A stretch of DNA of 64,000 nt from Nocardioides cavernae (GTDB lineage: Bacteria; Actinomycetota; Actinomycetes; Propionibacteriales; Nocardioidaceae): positions 3,472,001 through 3,536,000 of the forward strand of contig NZ_JAFBCA010000001.1 in assembly GCF_016907475.1 (NCBI RefSeq), read 5' to 3'. The notes under the pieces are model-generated. The model did no database searches and was not told where the DNA came from. It worked only from the letters and a program-made list of their open reading frames with translations. Below, one piece after another: positions 53,010-62,241 of the stretch. The position numbers and the translations under genes were made by a program. How positions within the stretch are numbered: position 1 is the stretch's first letter; each line of letters starts with the position of its first letter.

Positions 53010-54308
53010 ATGACCACCCAGCCATCCCCAGCACCTGACGTCATCGTCGTCGGCGGCGGCATCGGCGGCCTCTCGGCCGCCGTCGCCCTGACCCGCAAGG
53101 GCATCCGCGTCCGCGTCTACGAGAAGGCGCCGGCCTTCGGCGAGGTGGGCGCCGGGCTGCAGATCGCACCCAACTGCACCCGCATCCTCGACGACTACGG
53201 CCTGCTCGACGAGGTCAAGTCGCTGGGCGTGGTGCCGACCTCGATGGTCATGAGGGACGCGGTCGACGCGTCCGAGCTGACCCGCCTCGACCTGGTCGAC
53301 CTCGAGCGGCGCTACGGCTTCCCCTACATGGTGATCCACCGCTCGGACCTGCACGGCACCTTCCTGCGGGCGGCCGAGCGGCTGGGGGTCGACCTGCGCA
53401 CCGGCCTCGCCGCGACGGCGTACGAGCAGGTGACGCTGCCCACCGGTCGGCCCGGCGCCCGCGTCACGTTTGCCGACGGCAGCAGCGACGAGGCGGAGAC
53501 GGTGATCGCGGCCGACGGCCTGCACTCCGTGGCCCGCAGCCTTCTCGTCGACGACGAGCCGGTCAGCTCGGCGTACGTCGCCTACCGCGGCGCGGTGCCG
53601 ATCGAGCAGGTCCGCGCCAACGACGTGTCCGAGACCGACGTGGTCGTCTACCTCGGGCCGGGCTGCCACTTCGTGCAGTACCCGCTGCGGGGTGGCGAGA
53701 TGTTCAACCAGGTCGCCGTCTTCGAGTCGCCGAAGGCGGTCGCGGGCGAGGACGACTGGGGCACCCCCGACGAGCTCGACGCCGCCTTCGACGGCACCTG
53801 CGGCCAGGTCCAGCAAGGCCTGCCGCTGATGTGGCGCGACAAGTGGTGGCGGATGTTCGACCGCGAGCCGATCCTGCACTGGGTCCACGGCCGGGTCGCG
53901 CTCCTCGGCGACGCCGCGCACCCGCCGCTGCAGTACATGGCGCAGGGCGCGATCATGGCGATCGAGGACGGCTGGGTCCTGGCCGAGCACGTCGCGGCAC
54001 AGCAGGCGGTCCGTACGGAGTCGGGCTCGGGCGTCGACTGGGACGCCGCGCTGTCGGCGTACGACGCCGTGCGCCCGCCGCACTGCGCCCGCGTGCTGAC
54101 CACCGCCCGCTCCTGGGGCGAGCTCTGGCACCTCGACGGTCTTGCCCGCCGCCAGCGCAACGTGGTGCTGCGCGGTCGCGACACCCACGACTACACCTAC
54201 ACCGACTGGATCTACGGCCCCACGGCGCTCACGCCGGACCAGGAGCCGCCGCACTACCCGGTGTTCCCCCTCTCCTCGGTGGAGGTCGGCGAACCCGCTG
54301 CCGTCTAG
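53010..54308 (+). CDS. 3-hydroxybenzoate 6-hydroxylase (FAD monooxygenase)
   Basis: A 432-residue class A flavoprotein monooxygenase. FAD and NAD(P)H motifs are VVGGGIGGLSAAVAL (GxGxxG), AADGLHSVARS (DG) and ALLGDAAHPPLQYMAQGA (GD). The MAQGA form and overall length match 3-hydroxybenzoate 6-hydroxylases, which make gentisate for the dioxygenase upstream; a salicylate-type hydroxylase is the alternative. ATG 53010 follows AGAGGA. It is the last gene of the gentisate operon, and its stop overlaps the predicted stop of the frameshifted convergent gene. Confidence 0.88.
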   Translation: MTTQPSPAPDVIVVGGGIGGLSAAVALTRKGIRVRVYEKAPAFGEVGAGLQIAPNCTRILDDYGLLDEVKSLGVVPTSMVMRDAVDASELTRLDLVDLERRYGFPYMVIHRSDLHGTFLRAAERLGVDLRTGLAATAYEQVTLPTGRPGARVTFADGSSDEAETVIAADGLHSVARSLLVDDEPVSSAYVAYRGAVPIEQVRANDVSETDVVVYLGPGCHFVQYPLRGGEMFNQVAVFESPKAVAGEDDWGTPDELDAAFDGTCGQVQQGLPLMWRDKWWRMFDREPILHWVHGRVALLGDAAHPPLQYMAQGAIMAIEDGWVLAEHVAAQQAVRTESGSGVDWDAALSAYDAVRPPHCARVLTTARSWGELWHLDGLARRQRNVVLRGRDTHDYTYTDWIYGPTALTPDQEPPHYPVFPLSSVEVGEPAAV

Positions 54309-55112
54309 TACGTCACCGTGACCGCGCTGCCGTCCCCCGAGCGAGCTCCTGTCGTCCCACCGGCTGGTGGCGACGTTGACGACCGCCAGGGAGAAGCCCG
54401 CCGCGAGGAAGGCGGCCGGTCCGCCGAGCCGGACGAGGGTGACGGCCAGGACGGCCGCGAAGGTGGCGGTACCGGGCACGGCCGTGAGGGTCCCCCGCAG
54501 CATGGACCGAGCAACCGGCGCGCCCGCGTCGCGGTGCGCGCTGGGCGCCACGACCCCCATGACCAGCGGCACACTCGCGAGCAGGCCGGTCAGCCCCGCA
54601 CCGAGTACGCGCGCGGAGGTGGACAACCCCGCCACGAGCAGCCCGGTGAGCGCGGCGCGCATCCCGAGCTGGGCTCCTGTCGGCCCCCTGGGCGTGACGG
54701 CCGAGATCGGGGTTGCGTCGGGTCGCCACATCCGGAGCGCGATGAGTGCCACCGGCAGGACGGCGAGGCCCGACCATGCGAGGGTCGCGCCGGCCGAGTG
54801 GGCGCCGGTCCCGAGCAGAACAGTGACCGCCGTGGCGGTGGCCAGGGTCGCGGTCGCGTTGGCTCGTGTGGACGCGACCGAGTAGGCGCACGTGAACGCC
54901 ACCACCATCACCTGACCGGCGAGGACGCCGCGCGCGGCGACGGCCGCGGCCGACGCCCCGTCGGAGAGGAACAGCAGCAGGACCAGTGGCCCGGAGGTGA
55001 GCGGCAACCCGACAAGCCGACCAGCGAGACGGGGTCCGACCCGGTGCTGCACCCAACCGGCGGCGAGGACGACGAGGGGCGGGAGGACGAGACGAAGGAC
55101 GAGGCTTTCCAC
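54305..55112 (-). CDS. polytopic membrane protein with 3' frameshift
   Basis: A ~265-residue protein with about eight hydrophobic helices (LVLRLVLPPLVVLAAGW first, then LVGLPLTSGPLVLLLFLS). As given, the frame has no stop at its natural end and runs on antisense through the hydroxylase gene to 52230. Removing one base from the C5 run at 54334-54338 restores a tail ending LGDGSAVTVTY and a TAG at 54305-54307, so a single-base insertion is the likely cause. GTG 55112 is the preferred start; ATG 55175 sits within the divergent promoter palindrome. Function is unknown. It may be regulated by the divergent Lrp protein. Confidence 0.7.
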
Positions 55113-55167
55113 GCGTTCGACACTTCTACGTCCGTCGCCGATTGTGGTTCGGTATATGGAGCCGCTG

Positions 55168-55218
55168 CGGGTCATGACCCGGGAATTCCTCGATCAGATC
55201 GCGATGTAGCCGAGGAAT
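55168..55218. promoter_or_regulatory. Lrp-type operator dyads in divergent promoter
   Basis: A perfect 14-bp palindrome CGGGTCATGACCCG (55168-55181) and a second dyad ATTCCTCG / CGAGGAAT (55185-55192 and 55211-55218, 18-base gap) lie between the Lrp gene and the divergent membrane-protein gene. Spaced dyads like these are usual for Lrp/AsnC octamers. The second is 17 bases before the Lrp start, so autoregulation is likely. Confidence 0.5.
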
Positions 55219-55234
55219 CTGCGACACTGCCAGG

Positions 55235-55684
55235 ATGGACGCCATCGACCGTTCGCTGCTGCGCCTCCTCATCGATGACGCCCGCATGACCTACCACGAC
55301 CTCGGCGTCTCGGTCCGGCTGAGCGCCAACACGGTGAGCGACCGGGTCCGGCGACTACGGGCCAGCGGGGTGCTGCAGGGCTACCGTGCCGAGCTCGACC
55401 CTGCAGCGCTGGGCAGGAAGCTGCTGATGGTCAGCGACATCCGGCTGCGTGACGGCTGGGACCGGCAGGAGTTCGAACGCGGCCTCGCTCGCGTGCCTCA
55501 GGTGGTGTCGGGAAGCCGGCTCACCGGGGAGTACGACTTCCTCCTCCGGCTGGCCTGCGTCGACGCAGCCGAGTTCGAGACCGTCGTGGACACCCTCAAA
55601 CGGGAGCACGGGGTCCGGGAGCTTCGCAGCCGGTTGGTGCTGCACGAGCTCGACCTCGACCCCGGGCGTCTGCTGGAGCTCTGA
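55235..55684 (+). CDS. Lrp/AsnC-family transcriptional regulator
   Basis: A 149-residue regulator: N-terminal helix-turn-helix (IDRSLLRLLIDDARMTYHDLGVSVRLSANTVSDRVRRLRASGVL) and a C-terminal ferredoxin-like RAM domain (VVSGSRLTGEYDFLLRLACVD). It would sense an amino acid or related metabolite. It is divergent from the frameshifted membrane protein, an arrangement typical of Lrp regulators controlling an exporter. ATG 55235 fits the family start MDAIDRSLL. Confidence 0.92.
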   Translation: MDAIDRSLLRLLIDDARMTYHDLGVSVRLSANTVSDRVRRLRASGVLQGYRAELDPAALGRKLLMVSDIRLRDGWDRQEFERGLARVPQVVSGSRLTGEYDFLLRLACVDAAEFETVVDTLKREHGVRELRSRLVLHELDLDPGRLLEL

Positions 55685-55868
55685 TCCGCCCGCCTGTGCG
55701 GTGGCTGTGATGCACCGGGTACGTCCGTCGTAGCCGGGACTCGATCCCCGGCCGAACGGCCGAGTGACCCCGCCGATCGGCCGGGCGAGCCCAGCCTCCG
55801 AGCCGAGGCGCCCACCGCCGTGCACGGCGATCGTGGACCTACCGATCCTCGCCACAGCAACGGAGTCC

Positions 55869-56351
55869 ATGATGAGCATCCGTCAACCCGCCACCGCCAC
55901 GCTGGAAGACCAGCCGATCCCGGTGCGCGCCAAGCTCGCCGCAACCTGGACGAGCTTCATGTTCCTGTACGCCTATGTGGACATCCTCAACTTCTTCACG
56001 CCGGGCGTCATCGAGGAGATCCTCGAGGGCAAGGTCTTCGAGTTCGACCTCTCCCAGACCTTCTCGACCACGGCGCTGGTCCTCGTGGCCGTCCCGATCC
56101 TGATGGTCGTGCTGTCGATGACGCTGCCCGCCGGGGCGGCCCGCACCACGAACCTCGTCGTGGCCTCGCTCTACGTCCCCGTCACGGCATTCAACGTGGT
56201 GGGCGAGTCCTGGCTGTTCTTCTACGGCCTCGGCATCGTGCTCGAGCTGGTCCTGCTCGCCCTCATCGTGCGGTACGCCTGGACCTGGCCCCGCACCGCA
56301 CCGTCTGCGACGACGGCGACGAGGGCGACCAGCCGCCAGGCTCTGGTCTAG
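55869..56351 (+). CDS. DUF6326-type membrane protein
   Basis: A ~160-residue protein with four helices. The opening (PVRAKLAATWTSFMFLYAYVDILNFFTPGVIEEI), LMVVLSMTLPAGAARTTNLVVASLYV and the ending LIVRYAWTWPR agree with DUF6326 proteins, whose role is not known. ATG 55869 (or 55872) is chosen because earlier sequence is not protein-like. It is probably a single-gene unit between the Lrp gene and the flavoenzyme. Confidence 0.8.
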   Translation: MMSIRQPATATLEDQPIPVRAKLAATWTSFMFLYAYVDILNFFTPGVIEEILEGKVFEFDLSQTFSTTALVLVAVPILMVVLSMTLPAGAARTTNLVVASLYVPVTAFNVVGESWLFFYGLGIVLELVLLALIVRYAWTWPRTAPSATTATRATSRQALV

Positions 56352-56488
56352 AGGTCCTGCCATGTCGACGCGGGCGGGTCTAGCGTGAAGTCGATCCCAT
56401 TGACGCACCGCTGTGGATCGCAGCGGCACGTGGCGACCTCGGGCCCACTCGTCTGGGACCAGTCAAACGACGAGGCGAGGACTTGCTC

Positions 56489-57862
56489 ATGGACACGAAT
56501 GCGCTGACGGCCCTGCGCGAGAACGTTCGGGGAACCGTGACCACCGCGGAGGACGCCGAGTACGACGAGGCGCGCCGCGTGTACAACGCGATGATCGACC
56601 GCCGGCCCGCGGTGATCGTGCGCCCGGCCAACACCGGCGACGTGATGACTGCCGTGCGGTTCGCGGCCGAGAACGACCTGTCGGTAGCGGTACGGGGAGG
56701 GTCGCACAGCGTGCCGGGGTTCGGCACCGCCGACGGCGCGTTGGTCGTCGACCTCTCGACCATGCGGGGCGTCCGGGTCGATCCGCTGACCCAGACCGCC
56801 CGCGTCGAGGGCGGCGCCACCTGGGGCGACCTGAACGCCGCAGGATATCCGTTCGGTCTGGCCACCACGGGCGGCATCATCTCGACGACCGGGGTCGGCG
56901 GGCTGACGCTGGGCGGCGGCATCGGCCACCTCGACCGGGGCCTCGGGCTGTCCTGCGACAACCTCCTCGCCGCGGACGTGGTGACCGCCGACGGCAGCTT
57001 CCACGTCGCGAGCGACAAGGAGGACGCCGACCTCTTCTGGGCCATCCGCGGCGGCGGCGGCAACTTCGGCGTCGTCACGTCCTTCGAGTTCCGGATGAGC
57101 CCGGTCAAGGACATCTATGGCGGGCCGATGTTCTTCGAGCTCGACCGGGCCGGCGACCTGTTGCGGTTCTACCGCGAATTCATCGCCGACGCCCCCGAGG
57201 AGCTCGGCTGCTTCCCGGCGTACCAGATCGCCCCTCCTCTGCCGTTCATCCCGGAGGACCGCCACGGCGAGCCGTTGTTCGCGATGGTGACCTGTTGGGC
57301 CGGCGACCTGGATGCAGGAGAGAAGGCGCTCCAGCCGATCCTGGACGTGGCCCCGAGGGTGGCCGAGCACGTCGGCGTGATGCCGTACCCGGCGCTCAAC
57401 AGTGCCTTCGACGCCCTCGTCCCGCCCGGGCTCCAGCACTACTGGAAGGCGAACTTCGTCACCGAGCTGACGGACGACGCGATCGCGGCCCACCTGGAGC
57501 ACGGACCGAAGATCCCCGTCGTGAACTCCACCATGCACATCTACCCGATCAACGGCGCAGCCCAGCGGGTCGCGCCCGACTCGACGGCGTTCGCCTACCG
57601 CGACGCCACGTTCGCGACGGTGATCGCCGGGATGTGGCCCGACCCGGCGGACAACGACGCGAACACCGCGTGGGTGAAGGACTACTACGCCGCCACCGCC
57701 CCGCACTCGGAGGAGGGGGGCTACGTCAACTTCATGGCGGAGGACGACCAGTCCCGGATCCGGGCCAACTACCGCGGCAACTACGACCGGCTGGCGCAGA
57801 CCAAGCGTCGCTACGACCCGGACAACCTCTTCCGGCACAACCAGAACATCCAGCCCGGCTGA
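56489..57862 (+). CDS. FAD-binding oxidoreductase, berberine-bridge type
   Basis: A 457-residue flavoenzyme. The FAD-binding fold (RPANTGDVMTAVRFAAENDL, VRGGSHSVPGFG, VVDLSTMRGVRV, GLTLGGGIGHLDRGLGLSCDNLLAADVV) contains His in GGSHS and Cys in GLSCDN, the pair that tethers FAD twice in bicovalent members. The C-terminal BBE segment is YRGNYDRLAQTKRRYDPDNLFRHNQNI. Such enzymes oxidise sugars, alkaloids or polyketides; the substrate here is open. ATG 56489 is taken, since TTG 56483 lies 2 codons earlier. It converges on jetC, with a tandem repeat between. Confidence 0.9.
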   Translation: MDTNALTALRENVRGTVTTAEDAEYDEARRVYNAMIDRRPAVIVRPANTGDVMTAVRFAAENDLSVAVRGGSHSVPGFGTADGALVVDLSTMRGVRVDPLTQTARVEGGATWGDLNAAGYPFGLATTGGIISTTGVGGLTLGGGIGHLDRGLGLSCDNLLAADVVTADGSFHVASDKEDADLFWAIRGGGGNFGVVTSFEFRMSPVKDIYGGPMFFELDRAGDLLRFYREFIADAPEELGCFPAYQIAPPLPFIPEDRHGEPLFAMVTCWAGDLDAGEKALQPILDVAPRVAEHVGVMPYPALNSAFDALVPPGLQHYWKANFVTELTDDAIAAHLEHGPKIPVVNSTMHIYPINGAAQRVAPDSTAFAYRDATFATVIAGMWPDPADNDANTAWVKDYYAATAPHSEEGGYVNFMAEDDQSRIRANYRGNYDRLAQTKRRYDPDNLFRHNQNIQPG

Positions 57863-57878
57863 CGAGGTGTCACCCGGC

Positions 57879-57966
57879 GTCAGGATGCGCCGACTCGACG
57901 TGTGACGGGCGTCAGGACGCGCCGACTCGACGTGTGACGGGCGTCAGGATGCGCCGACGCGACCTG
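57879..57966. repeat. 32-bp tandem repeat, about 2.8 copies, at 3' end of jetC
   Basis: Units begin at 57879, 57911 and 57943 and differ by only a base or two in the first two copies. The third unit encodes the last residues and stop codon of jetC (the VGAS-stop end), so the others are copies of that tail, placed where jetD is usually found. TGACGGGCGTCA dyads recur at unit junctions. Copy spacing is contiguous, so this is not a CRISPR array. Confidence 0.85.
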
Positions 57967-60900
57967 CCCGCTCGGCGTCGGTGATCGGCGTGATCCAGGA
58001 CTGGTGGGTGGTGCTGTTCTTCGTGATGGCGAGCAGCTCGTCCATGTGGGGCTCGAGGCCGGTGACCTTGTCGAGCGGAACTCCGACGATCAGCTGGAAG
58101 CCGAGGCCGCGCCATGCCTGGACGGCGCGGCCGGCGAACTCGGAGTCGGCCTTCACGAAGCCCTCGTCGAGGAAGACCGGGGCGAACCGCGGCCGCGACC
58201 GCATCTCGTCCCCGAGCCGGAAGCGGAGGGCGGAGCCGACGATGAAGGCGACCAGCTCCTGGCTCTCGCCTCCGCTCTTCTCACCCAGCGTCCGGTAGGT
58301 CGCCCGCAGCTCGCCGGTGGTGTGGTCGTAGCGCTCGGCGCTGATCTCCACGTGACGGCGTACGTCGAGCAGGCGCTCGCGGTCGGTCAGTGACGTCGCC
58401 GCGTCACCGACCTGGCTCGGCCGGCGCAGCTGCTGCATGAAGCGGCTGAGCTCGGCGAACCGCTTCTCGAGGGCGTCCTCGTCCAGCTCGGTCGTGGAGC
58501 CGGACGACAGGGTGCGCAGGTCCTTCATGAACGTCTGGACGTGGGCGGGCGACAGCCGCCGCAGGCGGATCCGCAGCCGGTCCCCCGACGCCCCGAACTC
58601 CAGGCGCCGAAGGATCGCGTTGATCGGCTCGAGCCGGTCCTCGATCTCCTCGACGGACGCGGCCATCGCGCCCACGAGGGGTACGAGGTCCTGGCCGCTC
58701 CACTCCGTGAGCCGGCGTCGCCACTCGGCCCGCCGGGCCGCGAGGCCCTCGCCGCGGATGTCGTCGAGGATGCGGGCGTAGTCGGGGTAGGAGTCCGCGG
58801 TCGCGCCCAGGTTGGGCGAGTCCCACTGGAACTTGTAGACCCGGAAGACCTGGGCGAGGTCGTCGTCGACCCGGCGGACCTCGGCATCGGCGTCGGCGAC
58901 CGCGGTGCGGAGCCGCTCGGCGAGCCGCTGGGACGACTCGGCGAACCGGTCGAGGTCGTCGGGGTCCGCGGGCGACGCGGCGGCGGCGAAGTCCACCGCG
59001 AGGGCGGCGTCCTGCTCCGGGCTGAGCAGGACCCGGCCGGCGTCCTCCATCGCCTGGAGCCGGTCCTTGACGACGTCCTCGGAGTCGACGAGCTCGCCGT
59101 GGGCGGCGTTGAGCTCGCGCTGCCGCTGCTCCGCGGCATAGCGGGCCCGTCGCGTCTCCTCCAGCCGTGCGGTGAGGTCGGCGATCTGCGCGTCGAGCGC
59201 CTGGAGGCCGTCGTCGGACTCGAGGATCTCCGTCCGGCGACGCTCGAGGTCGGCGATGCGTCGGTCGCTGCCGTCGACGTCGAAGTCGTCGAAGCGCGCG
59301 GTGGCCACGACGTCGTACGACGTGCGCTGCTGCTCCAGCACCCGTGACCGCTGGTCGAGCCGGGCCACCTCGGCGCCGACGCCGTCGAGCCGCTCCTCGA
59401 GCTCGGCCAGCTCGGCGTCGACCTCGGCGATCGCGTCGGAGTTGGAGAAGCCGATGATGCTGCGGGTGTCGTTGCGTCCGTGGGCACCGCGTCGGCCGTT
59501 GCGGGTCTGGCCGGCGAGGGTGACCCGCAGATCGGATCCGGGGCGAGCGCCCGCGAGGCCCTCGGCGGACTCCACGCACAGCGCGTTGCGCGACGCCTCC
59601 CCGACGTGGGCCTGCACCCAGCCCGAGAAGGGCGAGTCCTTGAAGACCAGCTTGCCCGCGACCCGCTCCGGGTCGGCCGGGCCGAGGTCGGGCAGGTCGA
59701 GCTCGACGCCCTCGAACGTCAGCCGGCCGCGGAGCCGCAGCCCGTCGATGGCGGCGGCGAAGCTCTCCAGCCGGTCGAGCGGCACGAGCATCATCCGGGC
59801 GCTCGCGCCGAGGACCGTCTCGATCGCCGTGCGCCACCGCACCTCGTCGGGCGCGACGTCGACCAGCTCGGCAACGAAGGGCAGCTCGTCGACGCCGATC
59901 CCGCTCGCCTGCGCGACCTCCGCGCGCAGCTCGTCCATCCGGGCCGGCACCCGGCCGGCGCGGCTCTCCAGGGACGTCCGCTCGCGGCGCAGCTCGGCCT
60001 GGCGCTGGCTGAGCGGGAACTGGTCGCGGAGCGTGGCGTCGCGCTCGCGCCGGATCCGCTCCTGCTCCCGCTGGAAGCCGGCCAGCCACTGCTGGGCGTG
60101 CATCTGCAGCACGGCGAACGACTCGCTCAACAGCAGCGCGGCCTCGACGTCGGGCGCCTGGGCGTCGGTGGCGTCGATGAGCGGCAGCAGCCGCCCCTGC
60201 AGGACCTCCCGGCGCCCGAGCCGGTCCTCGCGGACGACCTGCTCCTGCTCCAGCGACAGCGCGAGCGACTGCAGCGTCGACCCGCCGGCCGCGCGGTGCG
60301 ACTCCTTGGCGGCCTCCAGGTCGGCCAGGTAGGTGCGCTCCGCCGAGGTCGTCGTGCCCAGCTCGTCGGCCGCTGACGCGCGGTCGGCGCGGTTGTCGAC
60401 CACAGCGGCTTCGATGAGGCGGAGGTGGGTGCGCAGCAGCCACATCCGCAGCGGGGTGTCACCGTCGAGCGTGACGCCGTAGGAGTCGAGCTCCGCGAGC
60501 CGTCGGGTGGCCGCCACCTTGCGGTCGTGGAGGTCGGTGATCGGCGCCAGGAGCTCGAGCTTCTGCTCCTCGGTGCGCATGGCTGAGTGGGCGGTGTCGA
60601 GGTCGTCGAAGTGCTCGATCGCGCGGTCGGCGGCGGCGAACGTCGTGGGTCGCTCGAGGACCATGTCCTTGTAGAGCTCGTCGACGCTGCGGACCTGGTT
60701 GCCCGCCTGGATCCGGGCGAGCAGCCGCAGCGCCTTCGCGCCGTCGCCGTTGGCGCCGATGCCGAGCCGCGCGTGCAGGACGGCGGCGAGCTCGGCGTAG
60801 GTCCGGTGCACCCGGATGCCGGGGTAGAGCTTCTTCAGCGTGGTGGCGTGGAAGCGCTCGGGCACCGCGACCTCGAGCGTGTCGAGCGGCAGTGCCCCGT

Positions 60901-61429
60901 CCTGGGTGGCCAGCTGCATCTGGACGTCGGCGGAGCGGGTCGCGCGCCGCGGCACGTAGTAGGTGCGGAGCACCGTGAACCGGCCGCCCTGGTCGTTGAC
61001 GAACGTCATCGCGATCGCGCCCCAGGTGTCGGCGCCCTTGCCGCGGAGCAGCTTCTCGACCGGCCGACCGGTGCGGGGGTCGTCGACCACGTCGACCGCG
61101 CCGCGGAGGTAGGACAGCAGGTTGCGCTGGCCGGCGCCCCGGGCACGGCCCGCGACGGCGTCGTTGGACGCACCGTTGAACTTGGTGTCCGACGGCATCA
61201 TCAACGCCGTGTAGGCGTCGAGGATGGTGCTCTTGCCGACGCCTGAGGCGCCGGAGATCATCGTCGCGTCGCCGCGCAGGGGGACGACGGTGAGACCGTC
61301 GAAGCCGCCCCAGTTGACCATCTGGAGCAGCGCCGCCCGCCACTGCATCGTGTCGTCGGCCGGGGTGGCCACGTCACTCCGCTCGAAGAGTCCGTCGACC
61401 GGTGTCTGCTCGATCTCGTCGATCGACAT
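57944..61429 (-). CDS. jetC: JetC, Wadjet SMC-like ATPase
   Basis: A 1,161-residue SMC-like ATPase. ATG 61429 has AGGAG 8 bases upstream; a GTG at 61435 overlapping the jetB stop is possible. Walker A is GASGVGKS (residues 60-67). Long helical arms run about 320-620 and 770-1000, with a middle region around WVQAHVGEASRNALCVESAEG. Near the C-terminus are the ABC signature GEKSGGESQELVAF and Walker B PVFLDEGF. JetC pairs with JetA and JetB to form a condensin-like motor that recognises small circular plasmids. No JetD nuclease gene follows. Confidence 0.9.
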   Translation of the reverse strand: MSIDEIEQTPVDGLFERSDVATPADDTMQWRAALLQMVNWGGFDGLTVVPLRGDATMISGASGVGKSTILDAYTALMMPSDTKFNGASNDAVAGRARGAGQRNLLSYLRGAVDVVDDPRTGRPVEKLLRGKGADTWGAIAMTFVNDQGGRFTVLRTYYVPRRATRSADVQMQLATQDGALPLDTLEVAVPERFHATTLKKLYPGIRVHRTYAELAAVLHARLGIGANGDGAKALRLLARIQAGNQVRSVDELYKDMVLERPTTFAAADRAIEHFDDLDTAHSAMRTEEQKLELLAPITDLHDRKVAATRRLAELDSYGVTLDGDTPLRMWLLRTHLRLIEAAVVDNRADRASAADELGTTTSAERTYLADLEAAKESHRAAGGSTLQSLALSLEQEQVVREDRLGRREVLQGRLLPLIDATDAQAPDVEAALLLSESFAVLQMHAQQWLAGFQREQERIRRERDATLRDQFPLSQRQAELRRERTSLESRAGRVPARMDELRAEVAQASGIGVDELPFVAELVDVAPDEVRWRTAIETVLGASARMMLVPLDRLESFAAAIDGLRLRGRLTFEGVELDLPDLGPADPERVAGKLVFKDSPFSGWVQAHVGEASRNALCVESAEGLAGARPGSDLRVTLAGQTRNGRRGAHGRNDTRSIIGFSNSDAIAEVDAELAELEERLDGVGAEVARLDQRSRVLEQQRTSYDVVATARFDDFDVDGSDRRIADLERRRTEILESDDGLQALDAQIADLTARLEETRRARYAAEQRQRELNAAHGELVDSEDVVKDRLQAMEDAGRVLLSPEQDAALAVDFAAAASPADPDDLDRFAESSQRLAERLRTAVADADAEVRRVDDDLAQVFRVYKFQWDSPNLGATADSYPDYARILDDIRGEGLAARRAEWRRRLTEWSGQDLVPLVGAMAASVEEIEDRLEPINAILRRLEFGASGDRLRIRLRRLSPAHVQTFMKDLRTLSSGSTTELDEDALEKRFAELSRFMQQLRRPSQVGDAATSLTDRERLLDVRRHVEISAERYDHTTGELRATYRTLGEKSGGESQELVAFIVGSALRFRLGDEMRSRPRFAPVFLDEGFVKADSEFAGRAVQAWRGLGFQLIVGVPLDKVTGLEPHMDELLAITKNSTTHQSWITPITDAERAGRVGAS

Positions 61430-61431
61430 GC

Positions 61432-62241
61432 TCACTGCTCCTCTGCGCGGTCGCCGGTGGCCGTGGCGTCCGCGTCGGCCTCGTCGTCGAACAGGTCGGC
61501 CGTGTCGTCGGGCCCGGACGGGACCTCGGTGTCGTTGGCGGCCACCAGCGCCGCGAGCAGGTCCTGCAGGAGCTCCAGCGGGATCAGCGGCTCCACGGCC
61601 TCGCTGATCTCGAAGCGCTCCTCGGAGCCGGTGCCGATCAGCAGCCCGGCCTTCACGATGCCCGCGATCGCGTTGCGTGCCCGCTTCTCGTCGCCTGCGA
61701 CGTCGGTCGCGTGCGAGGGCCGGAAGCTCGAGACGTAGCGGACGACGTCCTCCCGGTCGACGAAGGCGCGTGCGTCGCCGCTCGCGACCCCGGCACGCAG
61801 CCGGTCGCGGAGGTGGACCAGCACGAGCGTCTCCTCGCGTGACCACGCGGCGTCGTAGAGCATCGTGGGGAAGCGGCTCCCCGTCTCGGACGTCGCCTGG
61901 CGCTTCCACGCGACCTCGCGGGCGCGGTCGACCTGCAGGTCCAGGAAGAGGTCGTTGAGCCGCGACCGGAGCAGGCGCTCGTGCTCGACGAGCACGCGCC
62001 AGTCGCGCGGGTGCGTGCGCGCGCTGATGAACCGCTGCTTGAGCAACGTCACCAGCGCGCGGCGCTGGGCGTATTCCAGGCCGCCCTCGTCGCCCTCGAA
62101 CAGCGAGACGGAGTGCTCGTCGAGGAGCTCGTCGAGGAGCTCGTCGTCGACGAGGTCGATGTCCTGGACGTCGGATTCGACCTCGGATTCGACCTCGGAG
62201 CCGAGCTCGGGGCCGGTCTCGGGGTGCGTCTCGACGCTCAT
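61432..62241 (-). CDS. jetB: JetB, Wadjet kleisin-associated subunit (DUF4194)
   Basis: A 269-residue protein with an acidic, low-complexity N-terminus (SEVESEVESDVQDIDLVDDE) and DUF4194 core (YAQRRALVTLLKQRFISARTHPRDWRVLVEHERLLRSRLNDLF; later EVAWKRQA and ARNAIAGIVKAGLLIG). It corresponds to MukE/MksE-type winged-helix subunits. ATG 62241 overlaps the jetA stop (ATGA) and its stop lies 3 bases upstream of the jetC ATG, so the three are translated in order. The tail is again acidic. Confidence 0.88.
   Translation of the reverse strand: MSVETHPETGPELGSEVESEVESDVQDIDLVDDELLDELLDEHSVSLFEGDEGGLEYAQRRALVTLLKQRFISARTHPRDWRVLVEHERLLRSRLNDLFLDLQVDRAREVAWKRQATSETGSRFPTMLYDAAWSREETLVLVHLRDRLRAGVASGDARAFVDREDVVRYVSSFRPSHATDVAGDEKRARNAIAGIVKAGLLIGTGSEERFEISEAVEPLIPLELLQDLLAALVAANDTEVPSGPDDTADLFDDEADADATATGDRAEEQ

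Noticed and set aside
52230..54304. Antisense continuation of the membrane protein frame through the hydroxylase
   Set aside because: It is best explained as read-through after a one-base frameshift; the sequence is Arg/Val/Gly-rich with no domain.
57879..57966. Possible CRISPR array
   Set aside because: Copies are directly adjacent with no spacers, only about 2.8 units, and overlap the jetC stop.
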